The notes beneath the pieces were generated by a model. The model worked only from the letters and a program-made list of their open reading frames with translations, was not told the DNA's origin and did no database searches. The translations under genes were made by a program, and so were the position numbers. 64,000 nucleotides of DNA from Liolophura sinensis. Lineage: Eukaryota; Mollusca; Polyplacophora; Chitonida; Chitonidae. Every line of letters starts with the position of its first letter. Within the stretch, counting starts at the first letter, position 1. Shown here in pieces: positions 11,048 through 21,774 of the stretch. The stretch spans positions 7,489,375 to 7,553,374 of the forward strand of contig NC_088297.1 in the NCBI RefSeq assembly GCF_032854445.1. The letters are read 5' to 3'.

Positions 11048-11481
11048 ATATATTTATTTATTTATTTTATTGATGTTTTACGCTGCACTCAAGAATATTT
11101 CACTTATACGACGGCGGCCAGCGTTATGGTGCGTGGAAACCGGGCACATCCCGGGGGAAACCCACGACCATCCGTAGGTTGCTGGCAGATCTTCCCATAT
11201 AATATAACTATCCATAACTGTAAGGGTGTTTTAACTTCAATATTTTCTATTATTAATCAAGAATGGACTTAGTTAGCTTTTATAATAAGGCGGAGAATCG
11301 AATCGAGAGGTACCATAAGAAAGTGTAAATTTCAAAAGCAGGTTGCTGGCAGACCTTCCCACGTACGGCTGGAGAGGAAGCCGTCATGAGCTGGACTTGA
11401 ACTCACAGCGACCGCATTGGTGAGAAACTCCTGGGCCATTACACTGCGCTAACACGCTAACCAACTGAGCCACGAAGGCCC
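11048..11481 (-). repeat. Full-length SINE-A carrying a 141-bp insert with 23-bp duplication
   Basis: The SINE runs on the minus strand from its head near 11481 to its (AAAT)n tail near 11055. It is interrupted at 11197-11337 by the same sequence found at 9646-9788. The SINE words on either side of the insert are duplicated: GTAGGTTGCTGGCAGATCTT at 11174 and GCAGGTTGCTGGCAGACCTT at 11338, both continuing to CCC. This looks like an insertion with a 23-bp target duplication, or an unequal recombination product. Confidence 0.85.
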
Positions 11482-11965
11482 AGGAATGCGTATAAAGCTC
11501 TCCGCCTAAAGTACTTAATGAAGATTCCGGAGACATGGTGTTTTATGTCCCATTACCCAGGAAGCAAACATATTAATGACTTTTGACTTCTTTAATATAT
11601 TGATAAGTAGGTACTAAAGTAGTAACTTACATAACGAGCAAGCTAACGCATATCATCTCAGGCCGAGAACATTTCAGTCTCCTCTCGTACAAATAGCATA
11701 AGGTATTTATTGGACCTAGTTCAACGCTATTTTGGATTTTATAATTCCTTTCAGTACTAAAGCTGTGCTTCAAATTTGTAAGTAGCTAGTGTGAATTGAT
11801 ATGAACTAATTCAGTTCACGCTTCAATATCAAAACTATCAAAAACTATACTCACTTAAATATACGACTGCCAGTAAATTTCAAATGTGTCGTGATACACG
11901 TCGATGGCTTTCTTAATTGGGAATTGAGTTATAAGTGATGTACACTCAAGATAGTTACAAATTAA
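11482..11965. other. No recognisable feature
   Basis: AT-rich unique sequence leading into the 94-bp satellite. Confidence 0.45.
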
Positions 11966-11969
11966 GATA

Positions 11970-12445
11970 AAAACTCTTGCTCACGACAAGAGATGTGATG
12001 CGTTTAAAATTTTTGTGCGTTTAAACAGTTGACGAGCTACACATGAACAGGCAGATATACAGATATACTCTTGCTGACCACAAGAGGTGTGATGTGTTTA
12101 AAATTTCTGTGCGTTTAAACAGTTGACGAGCTACACATTAACAGGCAGACATACAGATATACTCTTGCTGACCACAAGAGGTGTGATGTGTTTAAAATTG
12201 CTGTGCGTTTAAACAGTTGACGAGCTACACATTAACAGGCAGATATACAGATATACTCTTGCTGACCACAAGAGGTGTGATGTGTTTAAAATTGCTGTGC
12301 GTTTAAACAGTTGACGAGCTACACATTAACAGACAGATATACAGATATACTCTTGCTGACCACAAGAGGTGTGATGCGTTTAAAATTTTTGTGCTTTTAA
12401 ACAGTTGACGAGCTACACATTAACAGGCAGATATACAGATCAAAT
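11970..12445. repeat. 94-bp tandem repeat, about five copies
   Basis: The marker word GTGATG recurs with an exact 94-base step (ending at 12000, 12094, 12188, 12282 and 12376). Units are nearly identical except the first, which is more divergent. Each contains GTTTAAACAGTTGACGAGC and a small inverted repeat, CTCTTG-CTGACCA-CAAGAG, able to form a 6-bp stem. The even spacing and high similarity suggest recent amplification. Confidence 0.9.
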
Positions 12446-12940
12446 GAGATGAGAAAAAGCAGTGTCGGTCAGTTGCGATACCTTAAAATGTAACACTTCG
12501 CTGAAATCTGAGTGTGGAAAAATAAGAATAAAGATTATAAAGAAAAATAAATGCACGTGGACATAGGCCTAGAAACGTTAATTGAAATAACTTTTTCTTT
12601 GCCGATGATTGTCACTATTGTGTAGATTGACTAAAGTGGCGCACTTGTGTTCTATGGAAATTGCCCTCTGTAGGGTTCGGGAATGTATAGGAAGTTGGGG
12701 GAATAGCTTAACAGTTCGCAGCTTACATGGTGGTCTACATAGGAGCTGAGTGAATCCAGTTCGTTTTTAGTCAAAAAATGGGCATCTCACCTTGGCTTTT
12801 TTAATTATTTGTTTTCTTTACAGTTATCTCACACTTTCTGTTGACGTGTGTGTGTCAACAGTTAATTCAAATTAATCGACACAATGGTTATAATCAATTA
12901 CAACAAAGCATAAATTTTATTCATAATACAAATGTAATAT
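12446..12940. other. Mostly featureless; one short perfect hairpin
   Basis: At 12838-12861 the sequence CTGTTGAC-GTGTGTGT-GTCAACAG forms an 8-bp perfect stem. There is no T run to suggest a polymerase III terminator. Otherwise nothing was recognised. Confidence 0.45.
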
Positions 12941-12941
12941 T

Positions 12942-13058
12942 AATTTATTTGATTGGTGTGTTAAGCCGTACTCAAGAATATTTCACTTAGCTTTATGCTG
13001 GAAGGAAACAGGGCAGATCCCTGGGGAAACCCAAGACTATCTGCAGGTTGGTGGAGGA
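12942..13058 (-). repeat. SINE-A 3' fragment
   Basis: The minus-strand SINE-A tail and 3' body are present (GCCGTACTCAAGAATATTTC, GGAAACCCAAGAC, CTGCAGGTTGGTGGAGG). It stops before the tRNA-like half. Confidence 0.75.
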
Positions 13059-13080
13059 TCAAGTAGGCTCGTGTTGAATG

Positions 13081-13346
13081 TTTCAGCTACTTATTTATTT
13101 ATTGGAGTGGTGTTTTACGCCGTACTCAAGAATATTTCACTTATACGACGGCGGCCAGCATTATGGTGGGTGGAAACCGGGCACGGCCCGACCTTGCTGA
13201 CAGACCTTCCCACTTACGGCCAGAGAGGAAGCCAGCATGAGCTGGACTTGAACTCACACGACCGCATTGGTGAGAGGCTCCTGGGTCATTACGCTGCGCT
13301 AGCGCGCTAACCGACTGAGCCACGGAGGCCGACTTTCAGCTACTTA
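13081..13346 (-). repeat. SINE-A copy, near full length with target duplication
   Basis: The minus-strand SINE-A runs from GGCCTCCGTGGCTCAGTCGG (head near 13330) to its ATTT tail near 13095, with a small internal deletion around 13190. The perfect 13-bp duplication TTTCAGCTACTTA lies at 13081-13093 and 13334-13346. Confidence 0.9.
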
Positions 13347-13680
13347 AGCTTCACACGTCAAAAAGTAGAGAGAGATTTAAAAGAATTTACTTGTATAGGT
13401 GGGATACGTGGCAGAAATATTTCTGACTTGAAACGAGAGAGTTTGTGAGATTCATATATGGTGCCCCACTACTCCTCAAATCAATTAAACCGTTGTGCTA
13501 TTCGGTCATCTTTTGTATGCACGAGCGCCACCACTCGGAATTAGCATAATTTGGTGAGCATACTGAACCCTAATAGGCCTCATTGGTTGTGGAAATGGTT
13601 ACCATTTCTAACCAAGACGTATTTAAAACTTTATATCAAGACAGGTCTCTCGTATATGCTACCAGTTTTGTTTACTGTTT
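13347..13680. other. No recognisable feature
   Basis: Unique sequence between two SINE-A insertions. Confidence 0.4.
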
Positions 13681-13982
13681 ATAAAGCTATATCGGGGGCC
13701 TCCGTGGCTCAGTCGGTTAGCGCGCTAGCGCAGCGTAGTGACCCAGAAGCCTCTCACCAATGCGGTCGCTGTGAGTTCAAGACCAGCTCATGCTGGCTTC
13801 CTCTCCGGCCGTACGTGGGAAGGTCTTCCAGCAACCTGCGGATGGTCGTGGGTTTCCACCGGGCTCTGCCCGGTTTCCACCCACCATAATGCTGGCCGCC
13901 GTCGTATAAGTGAAATATTCTTGAGTACGGCGTAAAACACCAATCAAAAAAAAAAAAAAAAAAAAAAAAATAAAGCTATATC
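13681..13982 (+). repeat. SINE-A copy, full length with poly(A)-like tail
   Basis: The complete SINE-A has head GGGGGCCTCCGTGGCTCAG at 13694 and ends AATCAAAAAAA with a long A tract in place of (AAAT)n. The perfect 13-bp duplication ATAAAGCTATATC lies at 13681-13693 and 13970-13982. This is probably one of the youngest copies here. Confidence 0.92.
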
Positions 13983-14840
13983 TCTTAGTATTCCTCTTAG
14001 AATTGGATACTGTAGGTTGCTTTTTAAATGGGTTTTGCGATTTACTGAATTTCAACACTCGTTCCTGGTTAACGATTGGTATACACAGGTCATACTTGAC
14101 GCTTAGATAAGAAATAGTTGACCTGGGGTTCGAACTCTGAATCCGTCTGGATTCAAGTAACTTTGGTGCGCAGTATACGTAATTTAGAGGAGTTGTACCA
14201 GTACTTAGTAGGTCTAGCCAATGCTTGTTTGTGTTTTATTGCTCTTAACGTCTATATCATAAGCTCTTTGCCAAGAATGAATTGTAACACTATAGTAGGG
14301 TTGAGAAAATTTCCTTTCATTTCCAGTTGTCTCTCTACCAATGTCAAGTGATCGTACAGATATAACAAATGCCTTGATGATTTTAGACGAAACTTTAAAC
14401 CACAGCCGAGTTGAGACAAGATAACGATAACGAATGAGGCGTGCTTATTATTACCTTGTTTGGCTGTCCAGATGGTATTTGCGAATGGGGTCTTAACTTA
14501 TCATTATTAAACTAAGCGCAGAAGAAGATTTTGGGGTCAGTTTTACAAAACTTCGCAAGTGAAACTTGTATACCCTCGTTGTAAATCATGTTGCTTTATT
14601 CCAGGATAACCAGTATGTAGTGAAAATAATGAGAAATTAGACTTACCAAGATTTTCTTAAAATGGGCCCAAGAAGTTCATAACACCTGACCCTGAAAAGA
14701 TATAAGAATATCACAGTGAGGTTATATTTAAAGCTAGGAATGTGTTTGTAAGCTGCCGCAGCCGTACGGTGGTAGACAAACGACACCATAACCTAACAGG
14801 CTGGCACTTATGCAACCAATTTATCAGTCTGGCGTGACAC
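13983..14840. other. No recognisable feature
   Basis: Unique AT-rich sequence with short chance ORFs only. Confidence 0.45.
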
Positions 14841-14847
14841 GTGCGGG

Positions 14848-14911
14848 TATATATACGGGCTGATGTCGCTAGGTATGAATTATCGTTAGCTGAACCCAAT
14901 ATGGATAGAAC
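14848..14911 (+). promoter_or_regulatory. Candidate TATA promoter with tiny first coding exon
   Basis: TATATATA at 14848-14855 is followed 45 bases later by ATGGATAGAAC, ending at a consensus donor GTAAGT (GT at 14912). This gives a possible first exon encoding four residues with a phase-2 intron. The 5' UTR would be only about 20 bases if initiation is near 14880. No following exon with matching phase was found nearby, so the arrangement could be chance. Confidence 0.25.
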
Positions 14912-14989
14912 GTAAGTCTGTAGTATGGTATGTGTCTTAATGAGAATAAAAACCTGTGAAGTGGACGCCACAGACGATGACGGAAATGT

Positions 14990-15640
14990 AATCCATCACT
15001 ATCCGTTAGAATAATGCTGCTTCTCCTCGACGTGTACTCCGGGTCATGGTGAGTGCGGTCTCGACCAGAGCTTCTCCTCTCGGAAATGACATCCGCCCAA
15101 ATTGCCTGACGCCGTTGATAATCTTGTCCATTTAACTCTGACAGATATTCCGTGAGTTGACCAGCCGGTGGTAAACCTTTACTGACCCTGATATGAGCAG
15201 ATTATTCCAGCCAAATGCCTTTTCCGTTCGTATACAGTTGGACTAATTACTATCTTTGTCCGGTAATCCTGGATACCAGCCAAGCCTAATGCTCACCAAA
15301 GTGGACAGTAAAGATTAGTGGAAGTAATTATATCTAGTTTGGAACTGGTATTTTTATTCCTCTAGCTGCGCCAATTCGCTTAGTTTTAGACGGTTTTGTA
15401 GGATCTCTTTCACCAGTAACATCATTTAAATTACCAGTGACCATCACCATGAGGAAGGACTGATGGTGTATACCAATTTGTAGAACCTAATGGTAAACCC
15501 TTGTGGTCAACGTAGTACTCTTGTAACAAAACGTAGATGTAGAAGATAGTCTGTCTACATTTGAACCTCGAGTTCATGAGTTCACCGTCGATGAAGTGAA
15601 ATGTTCTGGAGTGGAGTGTAAAACAATGAATAGATAAATG
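14990..15640. other. No recognisable feature
   Basis: No exon or repeat recognised. Confidence 0.4.
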
Positions 15641-15649
15641 ATTCTTGTT

Positions 15650-15985
15650 TAACGTCGTACCTTTTTTCAGTCAGATGACGACGTTAAGTCTATATGTGTG
15701 CACGTATAGTGTGTCTTCTTGTGACAGGAAGAGTTCGTGTCGCCAAAGTGCTGCTACCACTAAAGTATCATACCAAAGACACCATACATGACACTCCACC
15801 CAGTTATTTTTATTATCACATTATACTGACACCGGGCCGACCAGTCCTATTTCCAACCTCCCAATACCAAGCGCCAAACAAGGCCGCAAGAAGTAACATT
15901 TTTGGTCTGGTCCGACCAGGGTTTCATTCGGGGTCTACTGGTGTCGAGGCGGACGCTCTAACCATAACTCCGCCGAAAAAGTCTC
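15650..15985 (-). repeat. SINE-C copy 1
   Basis: On the minus strand the head resembles GGTTAGAGCGTCCGCC (tRNA-like A-box region near 15960). The body includes the CACATTATACTGACACCGG word shared with the copies at 23345, 44062 and 60190, and the 3' end contains the ACGTCGTAC/TTTAACG motif near 15650. It is moderately diverged. Confidence 0.75.
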
Positions 15986-16555
15986 GGCGTAAAACGGATA
16001 AACGGGTTAAATTTCTTACTGTTACTTCCGTCATTAAGAAGACAGTTGTATTCATGCAGATCCAAGTGATCAAAATCCATATCACTGCTTTTTGAAAGTG
16101 ATGCAAGTTAAGCATTCTCTAACCAATAGCTGTGACTTATCCTAACATTTAATCATTCCACCACTCCTTTCCAGTCCTCTTGATGCAGATGCCAGACTGC
16201 CCTTATGGCAGGAGATATAAAAACAAATTCTTTTACTGATATTCTCGAAGTATATACCCTGTTCCAAAATAATGTGCAAAAATTTAATACTCTAAACAAA
16301 GTCATAAAACACAACATCAGCCCGAAAACATCACAGAGTATATAAAAGAAGAATTGCCGGCGTGGAGGGAGACATCATGCTAACAAAAAAATCTTACGAT
16401 GATTCAGGTCCTTTTGCACTATGTGCGACTTCCCGAATCCTATGCCCAATAATAGCCGAGATATGGCTGGCATATTTGCCTTGAGCGGGACGGACGAACG
16501 GACGGACGAAAAAAGCTGGTTCACCCGTATCAGTGTAATGACATATGTATCATGT
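15986..16555. other. Non-coding, with a short GGAC-rich tract
   Basis: A CGGACGAACGGACGGACGA tract lies at about 16490-16510, next to AAAAAAGC. It may be the edge of an unrecognised repeat. Nothing else was seen. Confidence 0.4.
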
Positions 16556-16559
16556 ATAG

Positions 16560-17640
16560 TGTAATAGCTTGTCAAGGAAAGTGCAACAAAAATGTCTTTG
16601 GATTGGAAACAAATTTGCTTTTAAATTTAATTAAAACTCATAAATCTGTGACTGAAGACAAACGACATGAGGGCAAAACAATGGTGCAGAAAGAGCGCGA
16701 CTGGACACTGATAACGGAGGCTTTTAACACAGAGGCAGGAGTTACCAAAAGGGCAGTCTTATCAATTAAAAATCCAATGGAAAAAATGCAAAGAGAAATT
16801 GCCAACGAAAAAGGTGAAATACACCAATCAGGAGGAGTGCAATGAGTAGTGGACAGGCATCTCTTCATCCACAACCAGGACAACGAATATCTGCGATGAT
16901 CCGCTCTCAGCTATCACCGCTCGATAACCAATTTGATGACGCCATCAGTGATGACAGAAATGGGTCGTCTACGCTTGAAACTCAAACGCGAGACATGGAG
17001 TAAATTCTGAGTTAAACACATATATTTGTGCACCAGCAGGAAGGTAAGTAAGTTGTACGTTTAACAACTGTGCCAAATAAGGCTTTATATCCTTTCTCCA
17101 TTCAGTTTAAACTCAGATCGTGTCGATATACTTTTGACTTCACATACATGACAGAAAACAACCTTTATGCATGGCTTTTTTGTCGTGCTCTGACAAGCTT
17201 TGACCATCCTTCAAGAGACAGACAGAGACAGGGGAAATACTGACCACATTCAAACAGACATGAAGAATATGATATTGTTGCCGATTGATATACAAACATC
17301 TCGCACCAACGTAAGAGTTCACAATCCATATATTCCATGCAAAATTTTTACATTGTCCTCAGATTGTCCCGGTACTAAATAAACATATTCCCAGCTGGAC
17401 CATGCGTGCATCAGCCTCGACGTCAACGACGTCAACGGCAGCACCCCAGGGCCACAAAGAAAAACTTTCCAGCGTGCAAACTCCCCAACATGAACTCCTC
17501 GGAATGGCTAAAGAGGGACATGAAAAAATGGAGCTGCCTATGTTGAAAATTAAATATGTCATAGAACAACACAACCTGAAAATGGAACCGGCTACATGTT
17601 CTTACAAACCTACTACCGATTTCAATGTTTTAGATCAGTA
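16560..17640 (+). pseudogene. Myb/SANT-like DNA-binding domain protein, frameshifted copy
   Basis: The ORF at 16552-16845 contains a Myb/SANT-like helical domain: LETNLLLNLIKTHKSVTEDK, then W-T-L-ITEAFN, TKRAVLSIKN and a basic end EIHQSGG. This is the layout of the trihelix/Myb-SANT-like domains found in NAIF1-type proteins and in the accessory protein of PIF/Harbinger transposons. The reading stops at 16843. The sequence continues meaningfully in another frame (SSGQASLHPQPGQRISAMIR onward to about 16990), so one frameshift has occurred. A later segment at 17402-17600 encodes a charged helix (HELLGMAKEGHEKMEL) typical of the C-terminal coiled region of these proteins, perhaps a second exon. 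A host gene remnant or a transposon accessory gene are both possible. No terminal inverted repeats were found around it. Confidence 0.65.
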
Positions 17641-17679
17641 TCTGAGACAAACGGCGATCTGGTTTGTTTAAGTCAACAT

Positions 17680-18425
17680 CTGAAAACAGGTCAAGGGGAC
17701 TTGTACGATCTAGAAACACACCCTCAAGTGGTTTGAGAGCGTAGAGAAAATCCACCATTGCGCGACGGAAACAAAAGGCCAAATACTTATTTCAACGTTA
17801 GACCTACCCCACAGCAAGTTTAAATATTCACGCACTTTAAGCTCTAACTTAAACAAGTCGAGGTTGGTGCATCACGGATTAATTTTTATCCCAACTGAAA
17901 TTTCCATATAGGTATATTTAGGACAGCCTTTGTCTACGACTGTGTTTGCATGGATACCAGTATGACTTGTTATCCGACAAAAAATAATGTCCTAACCTCC
18001 TTTTAATAAGATTTTTTTATGTAAGACTAGTATTTCAACAATGAATGGATTTCTAAATTTATTCGCCACTGTCAACAGTCAGGAATGCAAGTCAGTCCAT
18101 ATCATTGCCCTCTAGGGATATCCATATGAAAAATTTCAGACAATGAAACACGAACGGCCTCAGCCTGAAACTGTTTCAGAGCAACGGAACTGTGGATAAT
18201 ATTATTTCGGAAGATAGAGGAGCCGCCACTAGCTCGTGCTTTATTAGAATAAGTAGTGTATAGTGTTCAGTTTAGGAGTTATTTTGTCTTTCTCAAGTGT
18301 TTTCAGGTGAGTTTCATGAAGAAAAATGGGATTTAGTGACTGGTATGTGTAATTTCAAAAAAAGAAATGTTAAGACCTCGACAATTCTACTGTGTAATTT
18401 TGTCATGTGCAGACATAGGGAGGGA
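17680..18425. other. No recognisable feature
   Basis: AT-rich sequence between the Myb/SANT remnant and a LINE ORF1 remnant. Confidence 0.4.
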
Positions 18426-18429
18426 GGGG

Positions 18430-19080
18430 TACAGAAGAGGTATTTTGCTTTGGACAAAAGCTGACCCTTGCCGGGAGATTTGCTGGTAAATCTTTGCTCG
18501 AAATGATCCGGTTCTCATTTATAAAAAGTGAACACTCTCCAGAAAAAGTGATGTGGTCTTCGTTGCAATTAGAACACTTAGCAGAGTTCTCACAATTGAA
18601 GCCTTCATGACTTCATGACGAATTCAACGAAACAACCAGTTCACTTCTACATTGTCCTTTACCTTGCCCAAACTTCTGAAAGGTGAAACAGCCAGTTGGG
18701 TTGCAATGTATAGGTCTACCATAGCATGCAATGGCCAATGAGAATAGACTGAGGGAACGTGGTTCTGTTAAACAATAACCTAACCACTTTGCCGTATCCT
18801 TCTGCTGTGAAACGTTTCACTTTTGTAACGCCTTGGGATTGTTGTTCGGCGCAAATTTCATCTTCTGTCATGTCATCCAAATCAGCATTCCTGATCCAAA
18901 TAACCCGCTGTCCACGATTCAGAGAATTGTGGGCAAACACGGAGATCACGATGTCCGTCATTTAGGTTTATCGCCTGTTGTCCCTGATAACATTCAATTA
19001 TCAAGTCCACGGATTTAAACTTTTTAACTCTACCTTTACAACAAACCAGCAGAAAGGTAGACGAGAATGTAACGCCTTCG
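18430..19080 (-). pseudogene. Non-LTR retrotransposon ORF1 (gag-like) remnant
   Basis: On the minus strand, readings spread over several frames resemble the ORF1 nucleic-acid-binding protein of Jockey/CR1-like LINEs. The piece at about 18720-18920 contains LDDMTEDEICAEQQSQGV and TKVKRFTAEG, which in the family precedes zinc knuckles. The following frame at about 18610-18715 has a knuckle-like C..G.FTFQKFGQGKGQC, and at about 18500-18600 there is CENSAKCSNCNEDH. Several frameshifts and stops separate them. No reverse transcriptase was found nearby. The class assignment rests on motif resemblance only. Confidence 0.55.
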
Positions 19081-21204
19081 CACCGAGAATTGATACAAAA
19101 ACTTGAGTTGTGGTAGATTTCATCCACGTGCTACTGAAGTTCGGCCACTTTAGATATTTTGTTAACTTTAGCGTAGTTGTTGTTCGCACAGCTCAAAACG
19201 GCAGGAGACATGTATTGCTTTCATGACGTTTTTACATGTAAACTTACAGCCAAAAGAAACTTTACGACTCTGAGAGTTAAATTTAACCAGCCTTCGCTTA
19301 TACTCATCAAGCTCAGGTCTACGATTTAGAAACAACCCACTCGACTGACCCGACAGCCACCGTTCAGACATCCGAACATCTTATCCAATCCCGGAAAGCA
19401 GCATATACATCACAGTTAGATATATCAAGTTTGATGATGGGGCATCACGGGATGCAACGCACAGTCAACAGGTCGCTCGCTCCACAACATAATCTCACAC
19501 AAACCGAAGGAAATGTTGGACAGTTGTCCTAAACGGGAAGCATGTCTGGAGCGCTGTGGTCCTATTCCAATTTTTTTTTTGTTTTCTTTTGTTTGTTTGT
19601 TTTTTTTTTCAGGAAAAAGAAAAAGTTGTCGTGGTCGCTTATCTAGCCGGTCGTATTTAATGTGGCTGATTCTTTGTTACGTCACTTCTCTATATCGCTG
19701 TTCTGTCTGGTTTACAGAGAAGAACTGAAACTGAGTCCAGAAATTTAAATATAAATTGACGACCAAAAGAAACTCAAAGAGTTCAAATCAATTTATTTTG
19801 CCAAAGCAAAAAACATGATGATTGAAGTTTATTTTATTGGAAAAACCAAGGACTTTAGATATTGAAAGTCTTGAGTAAGAACAAACAAAGCAGCCCTCAC
19901 ATCATTTTACAAGTGAACTAACAGAGCAGGGGTATAAAGATCGCCAATCCATCTTGGTTAACAATGGGCAGAGTACACAAAAACTTGATTATTTTAAAAT
20001 CAGTCAATATCAAAACGATGTTGATGTTGTTGGCGTCTAGGAAGTTCTGCACAACTCGAGTTGTATGGGGCCTGGCGTTGTTATGCTGGCACAGGACACC
20101 ACGTGGCTGCTGTTGAAGGAATGGCAGGACGACAGGACGTAGAATTTCATCCACGTAACGTTCAGCTGTTAGGTTCCCGTAGATGATGACAAGTGGTGTC
20201 CGTTCCTCTCCACAAATTCCTCTCCACCATCACGCTGCTGCCACCAAACGGTACCACCTTCTGGACGCATGATGCAGTCGTTCGTTCGCCTCTTCGACGG
20301 TAAACTCTCTGTCTGCCATCGACTCGGAACAGGCAGAAGCGGCTTTCATCCGTGAAAACAACACCTCGCCAATCACGTTGCTGCCAGCGGCGTACAATTC
20401 GAGCCCATGGCAACCTCTGCCGACGATGTTCGGCTGTCAACAACTGCCCTCTGAATGGTCGATACGCCCTAATTCCGTGAACCATAAGTCTCCTGGACAC
20501 GGTCTGCCGAATGACCCGGTCACCTAAGGCATTGATTGACGATGACGTCACCGTCAGGAAACGGTTCCTCAGGTGTAAGGTGAGCAGGTACCCTAGGCCT
20601 GCCTGTTCTTGGCTTGTCCGATGTCTGCCCTGTCTATCTGTAACGTTGCCACAAGTTTGACACAGTTACACTAGAGCAACAGAAGTTCCTTACAATGTGG
20701 GCATTGGTGGCTCCCACGGATATCATACCCAGGGCCCTCTTGCGTTGTTCTAGAGTCAATTGAGGCATTACTTTGGTGGTTTTTAGTCAGTGTGCAAGTC
20801 CAGCTAACTGTGTGTAACGTTTTTATACAATTATTACATGTGCAGTTGCGGCCATCCATGGCTCACGTAATTTTTTATCTTTCTTCGTTGTCTCAAAACA
20901 AATTCGTGTGGGCGTATTCGACGCTAGTCGTAAATGGGAATATGCTTCGTACAATGTTTTCCCAAAATAATTTGGTATTAATTTGCTGAAAAGGCTGGTT
21001 AAATTTAACTCACAGAGTCGTAAAGTTTCTTTTGGCTGTAAGTTTACATGTAAAAACGTCATGAAAGCAATACATGTCTCCTGCCGTTTTGAGCTGTGCG
21101 AACAATAACTATGCTTAAGTTAACAAAATATCTAAAGTGGCCGAACTTCAGTAGCACGTGGATGAAATCTACCACAACTCAAGTTTTTGTATCAATTCTC
21201 GGTG
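19081..21204 (-). mobile_element. Tc1/mariner-type element between 214-bp inverted arms
   Basis: Two arms, 19081-19294 and 20991-21204, are nearly identical inverted repeats of equal length. The outer ends read CACCGAGAATTGATACAAAA and the inner ends reach AACCAGCCTT. Between them lies a Tc1-like transposase on the minus strand. A short third relative of the inner arm, GACCAAAAGAAACTCAAAGA, lies near 19759. The transposon's own ends may therefore be nearer 19755 and 21045, with the arms being something larger. Flanks do not show the TA duplication expected of Tc1 elements on both sides (CG on the left, TA on the right). Confidence 0.7.
19975..20768 (-). pseudogene. Tc1/mariner transposase, inactivated
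   Basis: The reading starts at ATG 20768 with a helix-turn-helix region (LEQRKRALGM, then TVSNLWQRY), continues to a stop (TAG) and a frameshift near 20570, and resumes as TVSRRLMVHGIRAYRPFRGQ and WRGVVFTDESRF. That carries the first catalytic Asp in the TDE motif. The second catalytic position, normally Asp in H-D-N-A-R-P-H, is Asn here (QHNNARPH). The protein loses similarity soon after NFLDANNIN, before the third acidic residue. Known members are about 340 residues and cut and paste DNA at TA sites. This copy cannot be active: one catalytic residue is changed, the C-terminus is gone, and there is at least one frameshift and one stop. Confidence 0.85.
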
Positions 21205-21240
21205 TATACACTTACCAAGGCTGAGTTCAAGAAGAAAAAT

Positions 21241-21300
21241 TATATAACGCCGTACCCAAGAATTTGTCACTTAAACCACTGGCAATCAGGTTTATGAGTG
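21241..21300 (-). repeat. SINE-A tail fragment
   Basis: The short minus-strand piece AACGCCGTACCCAAGAATTT followed by CACTTAAACCACTGGC resembles the SINE-A 3' end. Confidence 0.5.
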
Positions 21301-21774
21301 AGGATAACCAAAGGGACTTCTTCCACGGCAGATTAAGTTTCCAATGTTAGTACTACGAAGGACAGCTGAGGTCAGTGTTAATTCTGTTTACTGGTTTGGT
21401 AATGTGGGGACGGATTCCGTCAGAAAGAAGCTTTGAGACGTCAGTGATAAATTGAGGAGCTTGGGCAATGTTTGTCCGTAATAATGTTTTATGCAGGTCT
21501 TTATTGAAGCCGTAATAACTTATATCTGCAGGTTTAATGAGCAGCTTCTCTGACTATTTTTTCGTAAGTAACAAATGTTGGGAAGACATCAAATATTCAT
21601 ACGAAACTATTGCATTATCCGTGGTTTAAATCGATACTTTTAGCTGTGGTAATGCTGTTATGTCCTGTTTCCTTTATCTCTCTTTGAGATATTTTGCTGT
21701 GATATCACAGCAAGAATGTCCTCATAATACCCCACAAGCTCCGTGTCTGAAGAAATGAATGAATCAATTACTAA

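Noticed and set aside
12838-12861. Perfect 8-bp hairpin as a terminator or RNA element
   Set aside because: There is no T-run or neighbouring RNA gene, and its loop is a GT repeat, so it is probably incidental.
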